A stretch of 14,095 nt of DNA. Source: an uncultured Oscillospiraceae bacterium (GTDB lineage: Bacteria; Bacillota_A; Clostridia; Oscillospirales; Oscillospiraceae). Positions 1 through 6,659 of this stretch are shown here, one piece after another (the first letter of the stretch is position 1; the number at the start of each line of letters is the position of its first letter). A program made the translations under genes and the position numbers. Under the pieces are notes generated by a model. The model did not search any database and was not told the DNA's origin. It worked only from the letters and a program-made list of their open reading frames with translations. Location: contig CAKTZK010000040.1 in the NCBI GenBank assembly GCA_934635515.1, forward strand, positions 1 through 14,095. Direction: 5' to 3'.

Positions 1-80
1 GCCACGACAGTGGCCGGGAATCGGCTGGCACGACGGTGGGCAGGCTGGCACGGCGAAGCCGTGACTGAGGGGTCGTCCGT
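1..80. repeat. Intergenic palindromic repeat, family D (partial copy), abutting the DUF896 gene
   Basis: The stretch at 41-75 matches two other places in the window (9006-9060 and 9304-9359). The shared core is a hairpin CACGGC-gaa-GCCGTG followed by ACTGAGGGGTCG. Positions 1-14 hold a separate small inverted repeat (GCCAC-GTGGC). The copy ends only a few bases from the stop codon of the minus-strand DUF896 gene. No T-run follows the hairpin on the minus strand, so it is not a convincing terminator. The left part is cut by the window edge. Confidence 0.6.
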
Positions 81-83
81 CCC

Positions 84-302
84 TCAGGACATAGTCTTCT
101 TCCCAGGCGTCAGCTTCCGCTTGTTGCCCTGTTCGTCCACGATCCAGGTGTTGTCCAGCTCCCGGCGTAGATTCCCCATGACGCTGTTCAGATACTCCTG
201 GCGCAGAGCGGCCCGCTCCTCTATTTCGGCGGGGGTCAGGCCCTCTGGGGTCTTGGCCTTGTGGGCCAGCTCGTTGATGCGGTCAATTTTCTTCTGTTCC
301 AT
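84..302 (-). CDS. DUF896 (UPF0291/YnzC-like) small protein
   Basis: A 72-residue protein that matches the DUF896 family in size and pattern: an N-terminal helical hairpin with the DRINELAHKAK segment (residues 8-18), a charged LTPAEIEERAALRQEYL stretch (about 22-38), then a short C-terminal part with the IVDEQGNK motif (54-61). The family is small, cytosolic and common in Firmicutes. The B. subtilis relative YnzC is a two-helix bundle of unclear function, sometimes linked to SOS genes. The start is ATG with an AGAGG element about seven bases upstream. It lies 12 bp after ylmH on the same strand, so the two are probably co-transcribed. The stop lies next to a palindromic repeat. Family assignment is firm; the role is unknown. 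Confidence 0.85.
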   Translation of the reverse strand: MEQKKIDRINELAHKAKTPEGLTPAEIEERAALRQEYLNSVMGNLRRELDNTWIVDEQGNKRKLTPGKKTMS

Positions 303-314
303 CTCCGTTACCTC

Positions 315-1100
315 TCATAAAAATCGTTTCATCGTGATCCCCGTGCGGCCCTTGCGGCTCTGGCCGCCAACGGTCTCCACCCGGCACTTGCCCAGGCCTC
401 GGGCCGTGAGCACATCGCCCTCCTGCACGGGGGCGTCGGGCTTTTCGCAGGGCATCCAGTTCACTTCCACCTTGCCGCTGCGTATCAGCTCCGCCGCCGC
501 GCTGCGGCCTATGGAAAATCCCGCCGCCAGCACGCTGTCCAGCCGCAGGGAGGCCACGGTGTCCCGAATGAGCTTCACCGGCTGGTCGGGCACAGAAATT
601 TCCTCCTGTCCGATCTCCGACACGCGCAGATGTACCCGGCCCGCCTGCTTCCACTCCTGAAGCAGAAAGTCCGCCACGCTGCTGCCCACCAGCACGTCCG
701 CCGTCTGGGGCGAGACCAGAATGTCGCCGATCTTCTCCCTTGTAAGCCCCAGCCCCATGAGACTGCCCAAAAAGTCCCGGTGGGTGGGGTGATCTGTCTC
801 GTAAAATCGGCACCGCAGCACCCGGATAGCGCCGGGATCGGGCTCCTCGGCCCAGTCCGGGAGGAAGTGCAGCTGCCGCCGCTGGGCGCCCTCATAGCCG
901 CCCCAAAGGACCCAACCGTCCACAGCGCCCAGGGCCTGCATCAGCTGCCCGGCCAGAGCCTGCTCGTGGGGGGAGAGAAACCCGCTCTCCTCCGGCACAT
1001 TGCGCCCCCGGCAGCGCTCCAGTCCGTCCCACAGGCGGCCCAGCAGCACCCGCTCCTCCGCCGAGGCGGAGAGTTTATCCAAAAGCTCTCTGCGATTCAA
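315..1100 (-). CDS. ylmH: YlmH/RqcP2-type S4-domain RNA-binding protein
   Basis: A 261-residue protein of the YlmH family. The N-terminal two thirds carry the family segment HPTHRDFLGSLMGLGLTREK followed by IGDILV (about 104-129). The C-terminal third is an S4 RNA-binding domain (about 185-244), with LRLDSVLAAGF and the SGKVEVN turn. In B. subtilis, YlmH (RqcP2) binds stalled 50S-peptidyl-tRNA complexes and supports ribosome quality control; older work linked it to cell division. I chose the TTG codon at 1098-1100 because a perfect AGGAGG (1108-1113) sits seven bases upstream and the protein then begins LNRREL. An in-frame start further upstream would run through a terminator-like hairpin and lacks a ribosome site. 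The usual sepF/ylmG/divIVA neighbours are absent. DUF896 follows after 12 bp. Confidence 0.88.
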   Translation of the reverse strand: MNRRELLDKLSASAEERVLLGRLWDGLERCRGRNVPEESGFLSPHEQALAGQLMQALGAVDGWVLWGGYEGAQRRQLHFLPDWAEEPDPGAIRVLRCRFYETDHPTHRDFLGSLMGLGLTREKIGDILVSPQTADVLVGSSVADFLLQEWKQAGRVHLRVSEIGQEEISVPDQPVKLIRDTVASLRLDSVLAAGFSIGRSAAAELIRSGKVEVNWMPCEKPDAPVQEGDVLTARGLGKCRVETVGGQSRKGRTGITMKRFL

Positions 1101-1107
1101 ACGATTT

Positions 1108-1113
1108 CCTCCT
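1108..1113 (-). promoter_or_regulatory. Shine-Dalgarno site fixing the TTG start of ylmH
   Basis: A perfect AGGAGG on the minus strand, seven bases before TTG at 1098-1100. It is the only strong ribosome site near the 5' end of the frame and rules out the longer upstream start. Confidence 0.8.
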
Positions 1114-1126
1114 ATGCTTCCTGCTA

Positions 1127-1156
1127 AAAGCGCCCTGCCGTTGGGCAAGGCGCTTT
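1127..1156 (-). terminator. Intrinsic terminator or attenuator between the Ig-like gene and ylmH
   Basis: On the minus strand, AAAGCGCCTTGCC pairs with GGCAGGGCGCTTT (13 positions, one A-C mismatch, loop of four) and is followed by TTTT. It lies 16 bases after the stop of the Ig-like gene and only 13 bases before the ylmH ribosome site. It therefore ends the Ig-like transcript, but leaves no space for a separate ylmH promoter. See the finding on possible attenuation. Confidence 0.75.
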
Positions 1157-1172
1157 GCGGTTATTGAAAAAT

Positions 1173-1931
1173 TTACCAAACCAGGACATCAATGGTCAGG
1201 GTCTGCCCATCCACGGCAGCGGTGATGGTGGCTTTGCCGGAGGCTACTGCCGTAGCGGTACCGGAGGCATCCACGGTGACGATCTGGCTGTTGGAAGAGC
1301 TCCAGGTGACAGCTGCGCTTGTTCCTTCAACCTCCAGTGGGACAGCCTCACCGATATTGCAGGAGAATTCTCCGCTGGAGCCGTAGATGGACTGCAGCAC
1401 CAGGTCACTCTTTGCGGGCACATCCGTCTGCTCCGTCCCCTTCACCGCTACGCTGCAGGAGGCGGTAAGGTCCCCCGCCTTGGCGGTGACCACGGCGCTG
1501 CCCTCACCCACGGCCTGCACGGTGCCGTCGGCGGAGACGGTGGCCACGGCCTCGTCGCTGCTGGTGAAGCTGATGCTGCTGTCGCTGCCGGAGGCGGTGA
1601 GCTTCACGCTGCCGCCCACAGTCAGGTCGGCGCTGGCCTGGCTCAGGGTCAGGACCTCCGGCGCAGGCTCGGGAACGTCTTTGTTTCCGGTGAGAAAAGC
1701 GGTGAGCTGATTGCCGAACACGGTAAAGACCACCAGTCCCAGCACCAGCACCAGGCACGCGACCACCACGCCGCCGCCCACCTTGGGCCTGGCCTTGCCG
1801 CCGCCTACCCGGCGCCCGCCGGTCTTTACGGGCTTGCCGCTGTGTATTTCCTCGTCTTCCTGACAGAAAGGACAGGTTTTATATGTATCGGAGAACATCT
1901 CTCCGCATTTGGGACATTTCAAAAGGTGCAT
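1173..1931 (-). CDS. Zinc-ribbon, single-pass membrane protein with two bacterial Ig-like (BIG2) domains
   Basis: A 252-residue protein in three parts. Residues 6-23 form a zinc ribbon (C6-x2-C9 and C20-x2-C23). Residues 32-52 are a Gly/Lys/Arg-rich linker. Residues about 53-73 are one hydrophobic membrane helix. Two BIG2-type Ig-like repeats follow, at about 92-165 and 176-252, each with the hallmark SSDEAVATV or SSNSQIVTV strand and a GxGxAxVTA-type ending. The basic linker before the helix predicts the ribbon inside the cell and the Ig domains outside. There is no cell-wall anchor motif and no enzyme domain, so it may be a surface-binding or sensing protein; the ligand is unknown. The start is ATG with GGGAGG seven bases upstream, and it has its own promoter. 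A terminator-like hairpin follows. Confidence 0.8.
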   Translation of the reverse strand: MHLLKCPKCGEMFSDTYKTCPFCQEDEEIHSGKPVKTGGRRVGGGKARPKVGGGVVVACLVLVLGLVVFTVFGNQLTAFLTGNKDVPEPAPEVLTLSQASADLTVGGSVKLTASGSDSSISFTSSDEAVATVSADGTVQAVGEGSAVVTAKAGDLTASCSVAVKGTEQTDVPAKSDLVLQSIYGSSGEFSCNIGEAVPLEVEGTSAAVTWSSSNSQIVTVDASGTATAVASGKATITAAVDGQTLTIDVLVW

Positions 1932-1968
1932 TGCGTATCCTCCCTATCTAAATTTTATACCAAAACAT

Positions 1969-1996
1969 ATTATACGGTTTTCTCTCTCTGCGTCAA
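1969..1996 (-). promoter_or_regulatory. Promoter of the Ig-like membrane protein gene
   Basis: On the minus strand, TTGACG (1991-1996) and TATAAT (1969-1974) are separated by 16 bp, a near-consensus sigma-A promoter. The predicted leader is about 30 nt. It is divergent from the udk promoter about 60 bp away. Confidence 0.7.
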
Positions 1997-2036
1997 CCGG
2001 AAAAGCCGGAAATTCATCCTTTTTTTACAAGTTCCC

Positions 2037-2065
2037 TTGCTTTTGCAGCCGGGACTGCCTATAAT
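2037..2065 (+). promoter_or_regulatory. Promoter of the udk-ydcF-like operon
   Basis: TTGCTT (2037-2042), a 17-bp spacer and a perfect TATAAT (2060-2065) form a sigma-A promoter about 30 bp upstream of the udk start. It is back to back with the promoter of the Ig-like gene. Confidence 0.7.
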
Positions 2066-2098
2066 AAAAGCAGAATGTTTTTTGGAGGGGCGTGGCCT

Positions 2099-2725
2099 AT
2101 GAAAACCATGATCATCGGCATTGCCGGCGGCACCGGCAGCGGCAAGACCACCCTGACGGAGCACCTGGCTTCCCACTTTGGCTCGGCCATCAGCGTGGTG
2201 CATCACGACAACTATTATAAGCGCCAGGATGTCCCCTTTGCGGAGCGCTGCAAGCAGAATTACGACCACCCCGACGCCTTTGACACCGACCTTATGGTCC
2301 GGCAGCTGCAGGAACTGAAGGCGGGCCATGCCGTCCGCTGTCCGGTGTATTCTTATGCCGACCATAACCGCACGGACGAAACGGTGCTCATTCAGCCCGC
2401 CCCGGTGATCATCGTGGAGGGCATCCTCATTTTCCACGACCCCCGCCTGCGGGAGCTGATGGATATCCGCATCTTTGTGGAGACGGACGCGGATGTGCGC
2501 ATCCTCCGCCGGGCCTTGCGGGATGTGGAGGAGCGGGGGCGCTCCATGCAGTCCGTGGTGCAGCAGTACCTGACCACGGTGAAGCCCATGCACGAGCAGT
2601 TCGTGGAGCCCACGAGAAAGTATGCCGACATCGTGGTCCTGGAGGGGGGCCATAACCTGGTGGCCCTGGACCTCATCATGCAGCGTATCGCCGGGCATAT
2701 CGCTCAGGAGACCGCAGGCCTATGA
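2099..2725 (+). CDS. udk: Uridine kinase
   Basis: A 208-residue cytosolic kinase that phosphorylates uridine (and usually cytidine) to UMP/CMP with ATP or GTP, in pyrimidine salvage. The P-loop GGTGSGKT is at residues 10-17. The nucleoside-site signatures HDNYYK and NYDHPDAFD follow, then a Walker-B-like VIIVEGILIF, the lid region RALRDVEERGRS and the C-terminal EPTRKYADIVVLEGG. Length and motif order fit bacterial Udk. I placed the start at ATG 2099 because GGAGGGG (2084-2090) lies eight bases upstream; the in-frame ATG at 2075 precedes that ribosome site. The stop codon overlaps the next start as ATGA, so the next gene is translationally coupled. Confidence 0.92.
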   Translation: MKTMIIGIAGGTGSGKTTLTEHLASHFGSAISVVHHDNYYKRQDVPFAERCKQNYDHPDAFDTDLMVRQLQELKAGHAVRCPVYSYADHNRTDETVLIQPAPVIIVEGILIFHDPRLRELMDIRIFVETDADVRILRRALRDVEERGRSMQSVVQQYLTTVKPMHEQFVEPTRKYADIVVLEGGHNLVALDLIMQRIAGHIAQETAGL

Positions 2726-3492
2726 AGCAAAAGACGAGTAAGATCCTCCGTTATGCGCTCTCGGCGCTCTTTATCGGCCTGGGCATCTATTTTCTGCTGC
2801 CGCTGGGCATCGGCGTGCGCCATATTGGGATGTTTTTCCCGGTGGTGATACTGGGTGTATTTACCTGGATGCTCCTGCGCCCCCGGAAAGTAAAAGCGCT
2901 GCTCACCGGGCGGCATCGGGTTCTGTGGCGAACGCTGCTGGCCCTGTTTGCGGCGGGGCTTTTGTGTGTGGATGTGATCCTGGGCCTCATGGTGCGCCAG
3001 GCGGTAAACCGGCCTGAGAGTGACGCGCCCTGCACCGTCCTGGTCCTGGGCTGCGAGATTCGGGGCCGCCGCCCCAGCAAAATGCTCATGGCCCGCATCG
3101 ACAGCGCCTACGACTATCTGACGGAAAACCCCCGGGCCGTGTGCGTGGCCTGCGGCGGCATGGCCGACGACGAGATCATCTCCGAGGCCCAGTGCATCCG
3201 GGACGAGCTGGTGCGCCGGGGCATCGACCCCAGCCGCATCTATCTGGAGGAAAAGTCCGAAAACACCAGGCAGAACATCGCCTTTGCCGCGGATATCATC
3301 AAGGAAAACGGCCTGCCCACGGAGATCGCCGTAGCCAGCGACAATTTCCACCAGCTCCGCTCGGCCATTTACGCGAAAAACAGCGGCCTGCAGGCTTATT
3401 CTCTGGGCTGCCGCTCCTACTGGCTCTTAGGCCCCGGCTACTGGGCTCGGGAGGTCATCGCCGTGGCCGCGGCGTACACATTGGGAAGATAA
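2722..3492 (+). CDS. YdcF/ElyC/SanA-type (DUF218) membrane protein
   Basis: A 256-residue protein with three predicted membrane helices (about 10-31, 36-53 and 70-91), then a soluble DUF218 domain (about 105-245). The domain shows the VLVLGCEIRG strand and turn, the ACGGMADDEIISEA segment, the EEKSENTRQNIAFA helix and ASDNFHQLRS. These are the conserved segments of the YdcF/ElyC/SanA superfamily, whose members act in envelope integrity or bind nucleotide-like ligands; the exact reaction is not established. It starts inside the udk stop codon (ATGA) and uses an AGGAG element in the end of udk. Pairing with uridine kinase could mean only shared expression. Family call is firm, function unknown. 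Confidence 0.85.
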   Translation: MKQKTSKILRYALSALFIGLGIYFLLPLGIGVRHIGMFFPVVILGVFTWMLLRPRKVKALLTGRHRVLWRTLLALFAAGLLCVDVILGLMVRQAVNRPESDAPCTVLVLGCEIRGRRPSKMLMARIDSAYDYLTENPRAVCVACGGMADDEIISEAQCIRDELVRRGIDPSRIYLEEKSENTRQNIAFAADIIKENGLPTEIAVASDNFHQLRSAIYAKNSGLQAYSLGCRSYWLLGPGYWAREVIAVAAAYTLGR

Positions 3493-3714
3493 ACCGTGTT
3501 TTCCAAAGGTTTGCAAGTGGGGCGTCGGGGACGCCGCCCCTGCGAATCTATCGGTAAACGGCGTGTAGGGGTCGGCCTCCCGGACGACCCGTTTCGGAGC
3601 GGTTATTGTTATGCCCCGTAGGGGACGATGCCCACATCGTCCCCTACGGACTTGCGTGGCGCTTCGTATTACGCTCGCGGAAAATTTCATTCGAGAATAA
3701 GCAAAGATAAGTTG
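3493..3714. repeat. Gene-free stretch with three family-B hairpin repeats
   Basis: Three copies of the short hairpin repeat that recurs elsewhere in the window. Copy one (3517-3544) is inverted and of the GGCGTCCCCGACGCC variant. Copy two (3564-3591) reads GTAGGGGTCGG...CCGGACGACCCG. Copy three (3616-3649) is a perfect 15-bp inverted repeat, CCGTAGGGGACGATG, around a CCCA loop. No credible coding sequence lies here. Confidence 0.75.
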
Positions 3715-3750
3715 GGCCCTGCCGGGTTTGAATACCCGGCAGGGCCTTTT
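3715..3750. terminator. Strong intrinsic terminator between convergent operons
   Basis: A perfect 13-bp stem, GGCCCTGCCGGGT pairing with ACCCGGCAGGGCC, around the loop TTGAAT, followed by TTTT on the plus strand. It lies between the plus-strand udk operon and the minus-strand trigger factor gene, which ends 32 bp away. The plus-strand T-run is better; on the minus strand the hairpin is followed by the weaker CAACTTAT, so bidirectional use is likely but less certain. Confidence 0.85.
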
Positions 3751-3781
3751 GGCGTCTATTTATAATGGGGTAGGGGAGAGG

Positions 3782-5038
3782 TCAGATCTCCTTGCCGCTG
3801 TCCACCACAATGGCCCGGGCCCGGGCCAGACGCAGGTCGTGGATCAGGCGCTCTGCAGGCAGATTCTGCTTCAGCTGCTCCGGGGTCATGCCGTAGAGGG
3901 CGGACATCTGGGTGTATTTCTCCTCCAGCTCCGCGTCGGTGAACTGGATGTTCTCCAGCCGAGCGATCTCCGTCATAGCCAGCTCAAACTCCACCGAGGA
4001 CCGGGCGCTGCTCTCCGCCTGCCGCCGCAGATCCTCCCGGGTGATGCCCGCCATCTCCAGGTAGGCGTCCATGGTGGCTCCCTGCTGCATCAGCTGCTGC
4101 TCCAGATCGTGCATCAGCCCGTCCAGCTGGCAGGTGACCATCCGCTCCGGGATCTCCACCTCCATGCCCGCGATGACCTGCTGCACCAGGGCGTCAGCGT
4201 AGGCGTCGGTGGCCTCCTGCTGCTTATTGTGTACCGCCTGCTCCATGATGCTGCGGCGCAGGGCGGAGGCATCGGCAAAGCCCTGGGCCTTGGCGAATTC
4301 GTCGCTCATAACGGGCTTGACCCGGCGGGTGATCTTGTGGACCTTAATGTGGAACACCGCGTCTTTTCCCGCCAGCTCCGGGGCATACTGCTTGGGGAAG
4401 GTGACGGCAATGTCCCGCTCACCGCCCACGGCCACACCGGCTACCTGCTCCTCAAACCCGGGAATGAAGTAGCCGCTGCCCAGCAGCAGGGGATATTCCT
4501 CGGCCTTGCCGCCGTCAAAGGGCACGCCGTCCACAAATCCCTCGAAGTCCAGCACCACCTCGTCGCCCATGGCGGCCTTCTCCGGGTGCTCCTCGGTGAG
4601 ATGATTCTGTAGATATTCCTCAATGGCGGCGGTGACGTCGTCGTCAGACAGCTCCACCTGGGGCCGGGGAGCGGAGAGTCCCTTGTACTGGCCCAGCTTC
4701 ACCTCCGGGTACAGGTCGATGAGGGCAGTGAACACGTACCCCTCCGGGCCGATGGCCTCCACGCTCAGCTCCGGAGCCCCGGCCACGCTGATGTCCTCCT
4801 GGCGCACGGCCTCCACCAGGGCGATGGGGAAGGTGTTGTTCACCGCGTCCTGGTAAAATACATCGGCCCCGTGCTTTTCCTCCATCTCCTGCCGGGTGGG
4901 CAGGGAGCCGTCCTCCTTCTTAAACAGAGCCTTGCTCTGCTGGTAAGCGTCCTCCAGGGCCTTCTCCCAGGCCTCCTGCTCCACCTGAATGGTCAGCACC
5001 ACCTGGCGGTTTTCCTTATTTTCCCGTTTCAGCAGCAT
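3782..5038 (-). CDS. tig: Trigger factor-like chaperone/prolyl isomerase lacking the ribosome-docking signature
   Basis: A 418-residue protein with trigger factor layout: N-terminal domain (about 9-120), FKBP-type isomerase domain (about 155-240, with GDEVVLDFEGFVDGVPF, LLLGSGYFIPGFEEQ and GKDAVFHIKVHKI), then a long helical C-terminal chaperone domain. Trigger factor binds nascent chains at the ribosome exit. The N-terminal domain aligns by WEKALEDAY (24-32) and HGADVFYQDAVN (56-67), but the usual GFRKGKVP-type loop between them is replaced by KKEDGSLPTR (40-49), so the FRK docking residues are missing. ATG start with GAGGAGG seven bases upstream. It stands alone, without the clpP/clpX genes often next to clostridial tig. 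It may be a second, ribosome-independent paralogue. The family call is secure; the canonical role is doubtful. Confidence 0.88.
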   Translation of the reverse strand: MLLKRENKENRQVVLTIQVEQEAWEKALEDAYQQSKALFKKEDGSLPTRQEMEEKHGADVFYQDAVNNTFPIALVEAVRQEDISVAGAPELSVEAIGPEGYVFTALIDLYPEVKLGQYKGLSAPRPQVELSDDDVTAAIEEYLQNHLTEEHPEKAAMGDEVVLDFEGFVDGVPFDGGKAEEYPLLLGSGYFIPGFEEQVAGVAVGGERDIAVTFPKQYAPELAGKDAVFHIKVHKITRRVKPVMSDEFAKAQGFADASALRRSIMEQAVHNKQQEATDAYADALVQQVIAGMEVEIPERMVTCQLDGLMHDLEQQLMQQGATMDAYLEMAGITREDLRRQAESSARSSVEFELAMTEIARLENIQFTDAELEEKYTQMSALYGMTPEQLKQNLPAERLIHDLRLARARAIVVDSGKEI

Positions 5039-5072
5039 ACTGCGTCCTCCTCAAAATTTGACAGATGCATAC

Positions 5073-5102
5073 AGTATAATATAAAAGCGACCCCTTCCGC
5101 AA
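5073..5102 (-). promoter_or_regulatory. Probable promoter of the trigger factor-like gene
   Basis: On the minus strand, TTGCGG (5097-5102) and TATACT (5073-5078) are 18 bp apart, about 35 bp upstream of the start codon. An overlapping TATTAT offers an alternative -10. The match is moderate. Confidence 0.5.
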
Positions 5103-5172
5103 GCATAGCGCAAAAAAAATGTAAAAAATCAGTGACATTTTTGTTTCCCCCTATGGCGTCCGCCGGGAAATA

Positions 5173-5181
5173 TGCTATAAT
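5173..5181 (+). promoter_or_regulatory. Extended -10 promoter of the PAP2 gene
   Basis: TGCTATAAT is a perfect extended -10 element about 35 bp before the start codon. The expected -35 position (about 5153-5158) has no good match, which the extended -10 could compensate. Confidence 0.6.
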
Positions 5182-5215
5182 AGCCGAGATACATTTGAGA
5201 CATGGGAGGATCTGC

Positions 5216-5923
5216 ATGCAAAAGATCAAGCACTTCATCAAAACACATCCCCACATGTGGTGGGGCCTGTATCTGCCGGTGTATCTTATCATGTACTTTA
5301 CCGTAGAGCATGTGGTCACCGACAATTACTGGGCTACCCAGACCACCATCGACGACTATATCCCCTTCTGTGAGTATTTCGTCATTCCCTACGACAGCTG
5401 GAGTATCCTGCTGTTCCTTTTGGGCGTGTTTTTCATCGTGAAGGACCCGGAGAGCTTCCGGCGCTATATGTGGTTTATCGCCATCGCCTATACCACGGCG
5501 ACCCTCTTTTGCTTCCTCGTGCCCAACGGCCAGGACCTGCGCCCGGCGGAGCTGCCCCGGCAGAACTTCTGCTCCTGGCTTCTGCAGATGACCTGGGCCG
5601 CGGATAACAACGCCAATGTGTTTCCCAGCGTCCATGTGCTGGGCGTGGTGGCGGCCATTTCCGCTATGTGGCACTCACCGAAGCTGAAGCGGGCCTGGCA
5701 GATCGCCGGCACCGTGTGGTTTGTGATCATCGCGGCTTCCACCCTGCTTGTGAAGCAGCACGCCTTCATCGACCTGGCGGCGGCCCTGGTGTGGGGCACC
5801 GTGGTGTACGTTATTGTATATGTCATCATCGGCCATAAGAGAGATAAAATGGGCCTGCGCTGCGGCGCGGAGGGCCCGGAAAGGGAGGCAGGCTATGACC
5901 ATTCCCCAGACCCCCGTATTTGA
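5216..5923 (+). CDS. PAP2-superfamily integral membrane phosphatase
   Basis: A 235-residue membrane protein with about five or six hydrophobic helices. The PAP2 active-site motifs can be read: a C1-like segment ending L108-R109-P110, the C2 motif P137-S138-V139-H140, and a C3-like motif S175-x6-H182-x3-D186. The two histidines and the aspartate needed for phosphoryl transfer are present. The family removes or exchanges phosphate on lipid phosphates such as phosphatidate or isoprenyl pyrophosphates at the membrane; the substrate here is unknown. The loop before C2 (WAADNNANVFPSVH) resembles the branch related to inositol-phosphoceramide synthases. ATG start with GGGAGGA five bases upstream. 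The last 29 bases, a polar tail after the final helix, overlap the downstream regulator in another frame. Confidence 0.85.
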   Translation: MQKIKHFIKTHPHMWWGLYLPVYLIMYFTVEHVVTDNYWATQTTIDDYIPFCEYFVIPYDSWSILLFLLGVFFIVKDPESFRRYMWFIAIAYTTATLFCFLVPNGQDLRPAELPRQNFCSWLLQMTWAADNNANVFPSVHVLGVVAAISAMWHSPKLKRAWQIAGTVWFVIIAASTLLVKQHAFIDLAAALVWGTVVYVIVYVIIGHKRDKMGLRCGAEGPEREAGYDHSPDPRI

Positions 5924-6560
5924 GGGCATCACCGAGGAGGAGTGCCGCCGCATCTATGAGTGCTTCGGCGTCCAGGAGCGGCAGTTCAGCCCCGAGGAGC
6001 GGGTCTACGACTTTGAACGCGGCGGCCACAGCATCGGCATCCTGGTCTCCGGCTCCGCCATTGTGGAGCGCGTGGACCAGCACGGCGACCGCACCATCCT
6101 GGAGCATCTGATGCCCGGCGGCGTGTTCGGGGAGATGCTCATGTTTCAGAACGTCCTGGGCGACAGCATCGACGTGGCCTGCGAAAAGACCTGCTCCGTC
6201 TGGTTTTTCCCCCAGGAAAAGCTGGAAAACCGGTGCGAGAAAAACTGCGGCCATCACAACCGCATGATCGAGAATATGTTCCACCTTATCGCCGAGAAGG
6301 CCACCGCCCTGTCCGAGCGGGTGGAGGTGCTCAGCCGCCGCAGCATCCGGGATAAGCTGCTGTGCTATTTTTCCCTCCAGCAGGCCAAAAACGGCGGCAG
6401 CTTCACCCTGCCCTTTTCCCTCAGCGCCCTGGCCGACTACATATCCACCGACCGCAGCGCCATGATGCGGGAGCTGAAGAAGCTCCGCGATGGCGGCGTG
6501 GTGCGCGTGGAGGGCAGAAAAGTAGAGATTCTGCGCCCGGATATGGCCCCGAGTAATTGA
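5895..6560 (+). CDS. Crp/Fnr-family transcriptional regulator
   Basis: A 221-residue regulator. The N-terminal cyclic-nucleotide-binding-type beta-roll (about 10-120) includes GGVFGEMLMF (75-84). A long dimerisation helix follows (about 121-150), then a winged helix-turn-helix (about 150-214) with LSALADYISTDRSAMMRELK as recognition region. The Arg-Ser pair that binds cAMP phosphate in Crp is not present after the GE motif, so cAMP is an unlikely ligand. Cysteines lie at 17, 23, 96, 100, 114, 118 and 157; the C96-x3-C100 and C114-x3-C118-GHHN patterns suggest metal, Fe-S or thiol sensing. ATG start with GGGAGG six bases upstream, inside the end of the PAP2 gene. nfnA starts 99 bp downstream. 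Target and signal are not known. Confidence 0.87.
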   Translation: MTIPQTPVFEGITEEECRRIYECFGVQERQFSPEERVYDFERGGHSIGILVSGSAIVERVDQHGDRTILEHLMPGGVFGEMLMFQNVLGDSIDVACEKTCSVWFFPQEKLENRCEKNCGHHNRMIENMFHLIAEKATALSERVEVLSRRSIRDKLLCYFSLQQAKNGGSFTLPFSLSALADYISTDRSAMMRELKKLRDGGVVRVEGRKVEILRPDMAPSN

Positions 6561-6585
6561 CGGCAGTAGATTTTGATGTTAAAAT
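6557..6585 (+). promoter_or_regulatory. Promoter of nfnAB
   Basis: TTGACG (6557-6562) and TAAAAT (6580-6585) are 17 bp apart. The -35 box overlaps the stop codon of the Crp/Fnr gene. The leader would be about 65-70 nt, ending in AAGGAAGGAAG before nfnA. I saw no clear TTGAT-N4-ATCAA Fnr box. Confidence 0.65.
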
Positions 6586-6659
6586 ACTAGCGTAGAATGA
6601 ACTCCATGAGAAAGAGGTATATTCTGGAAATCAATCACAACAAGGAAGGAAGTTAGCAC

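Noticed and set aside
3721..3740. Sequence resembling a tRNA T-arm (GGGTTTGAATACCC)
   Set aside because: It is the loop and inner stem of a perfect 13-bp terminator hairpin; no acceptor or anticodon arm can be formed around it.
6561..6659. Fnr-type operator upstream of nfnA
   Set aside because: Only half-sites (TTGAT near 6573, ATCAA near 6631) are found, too far apart for a TTGAT-N4-ATCAA box.
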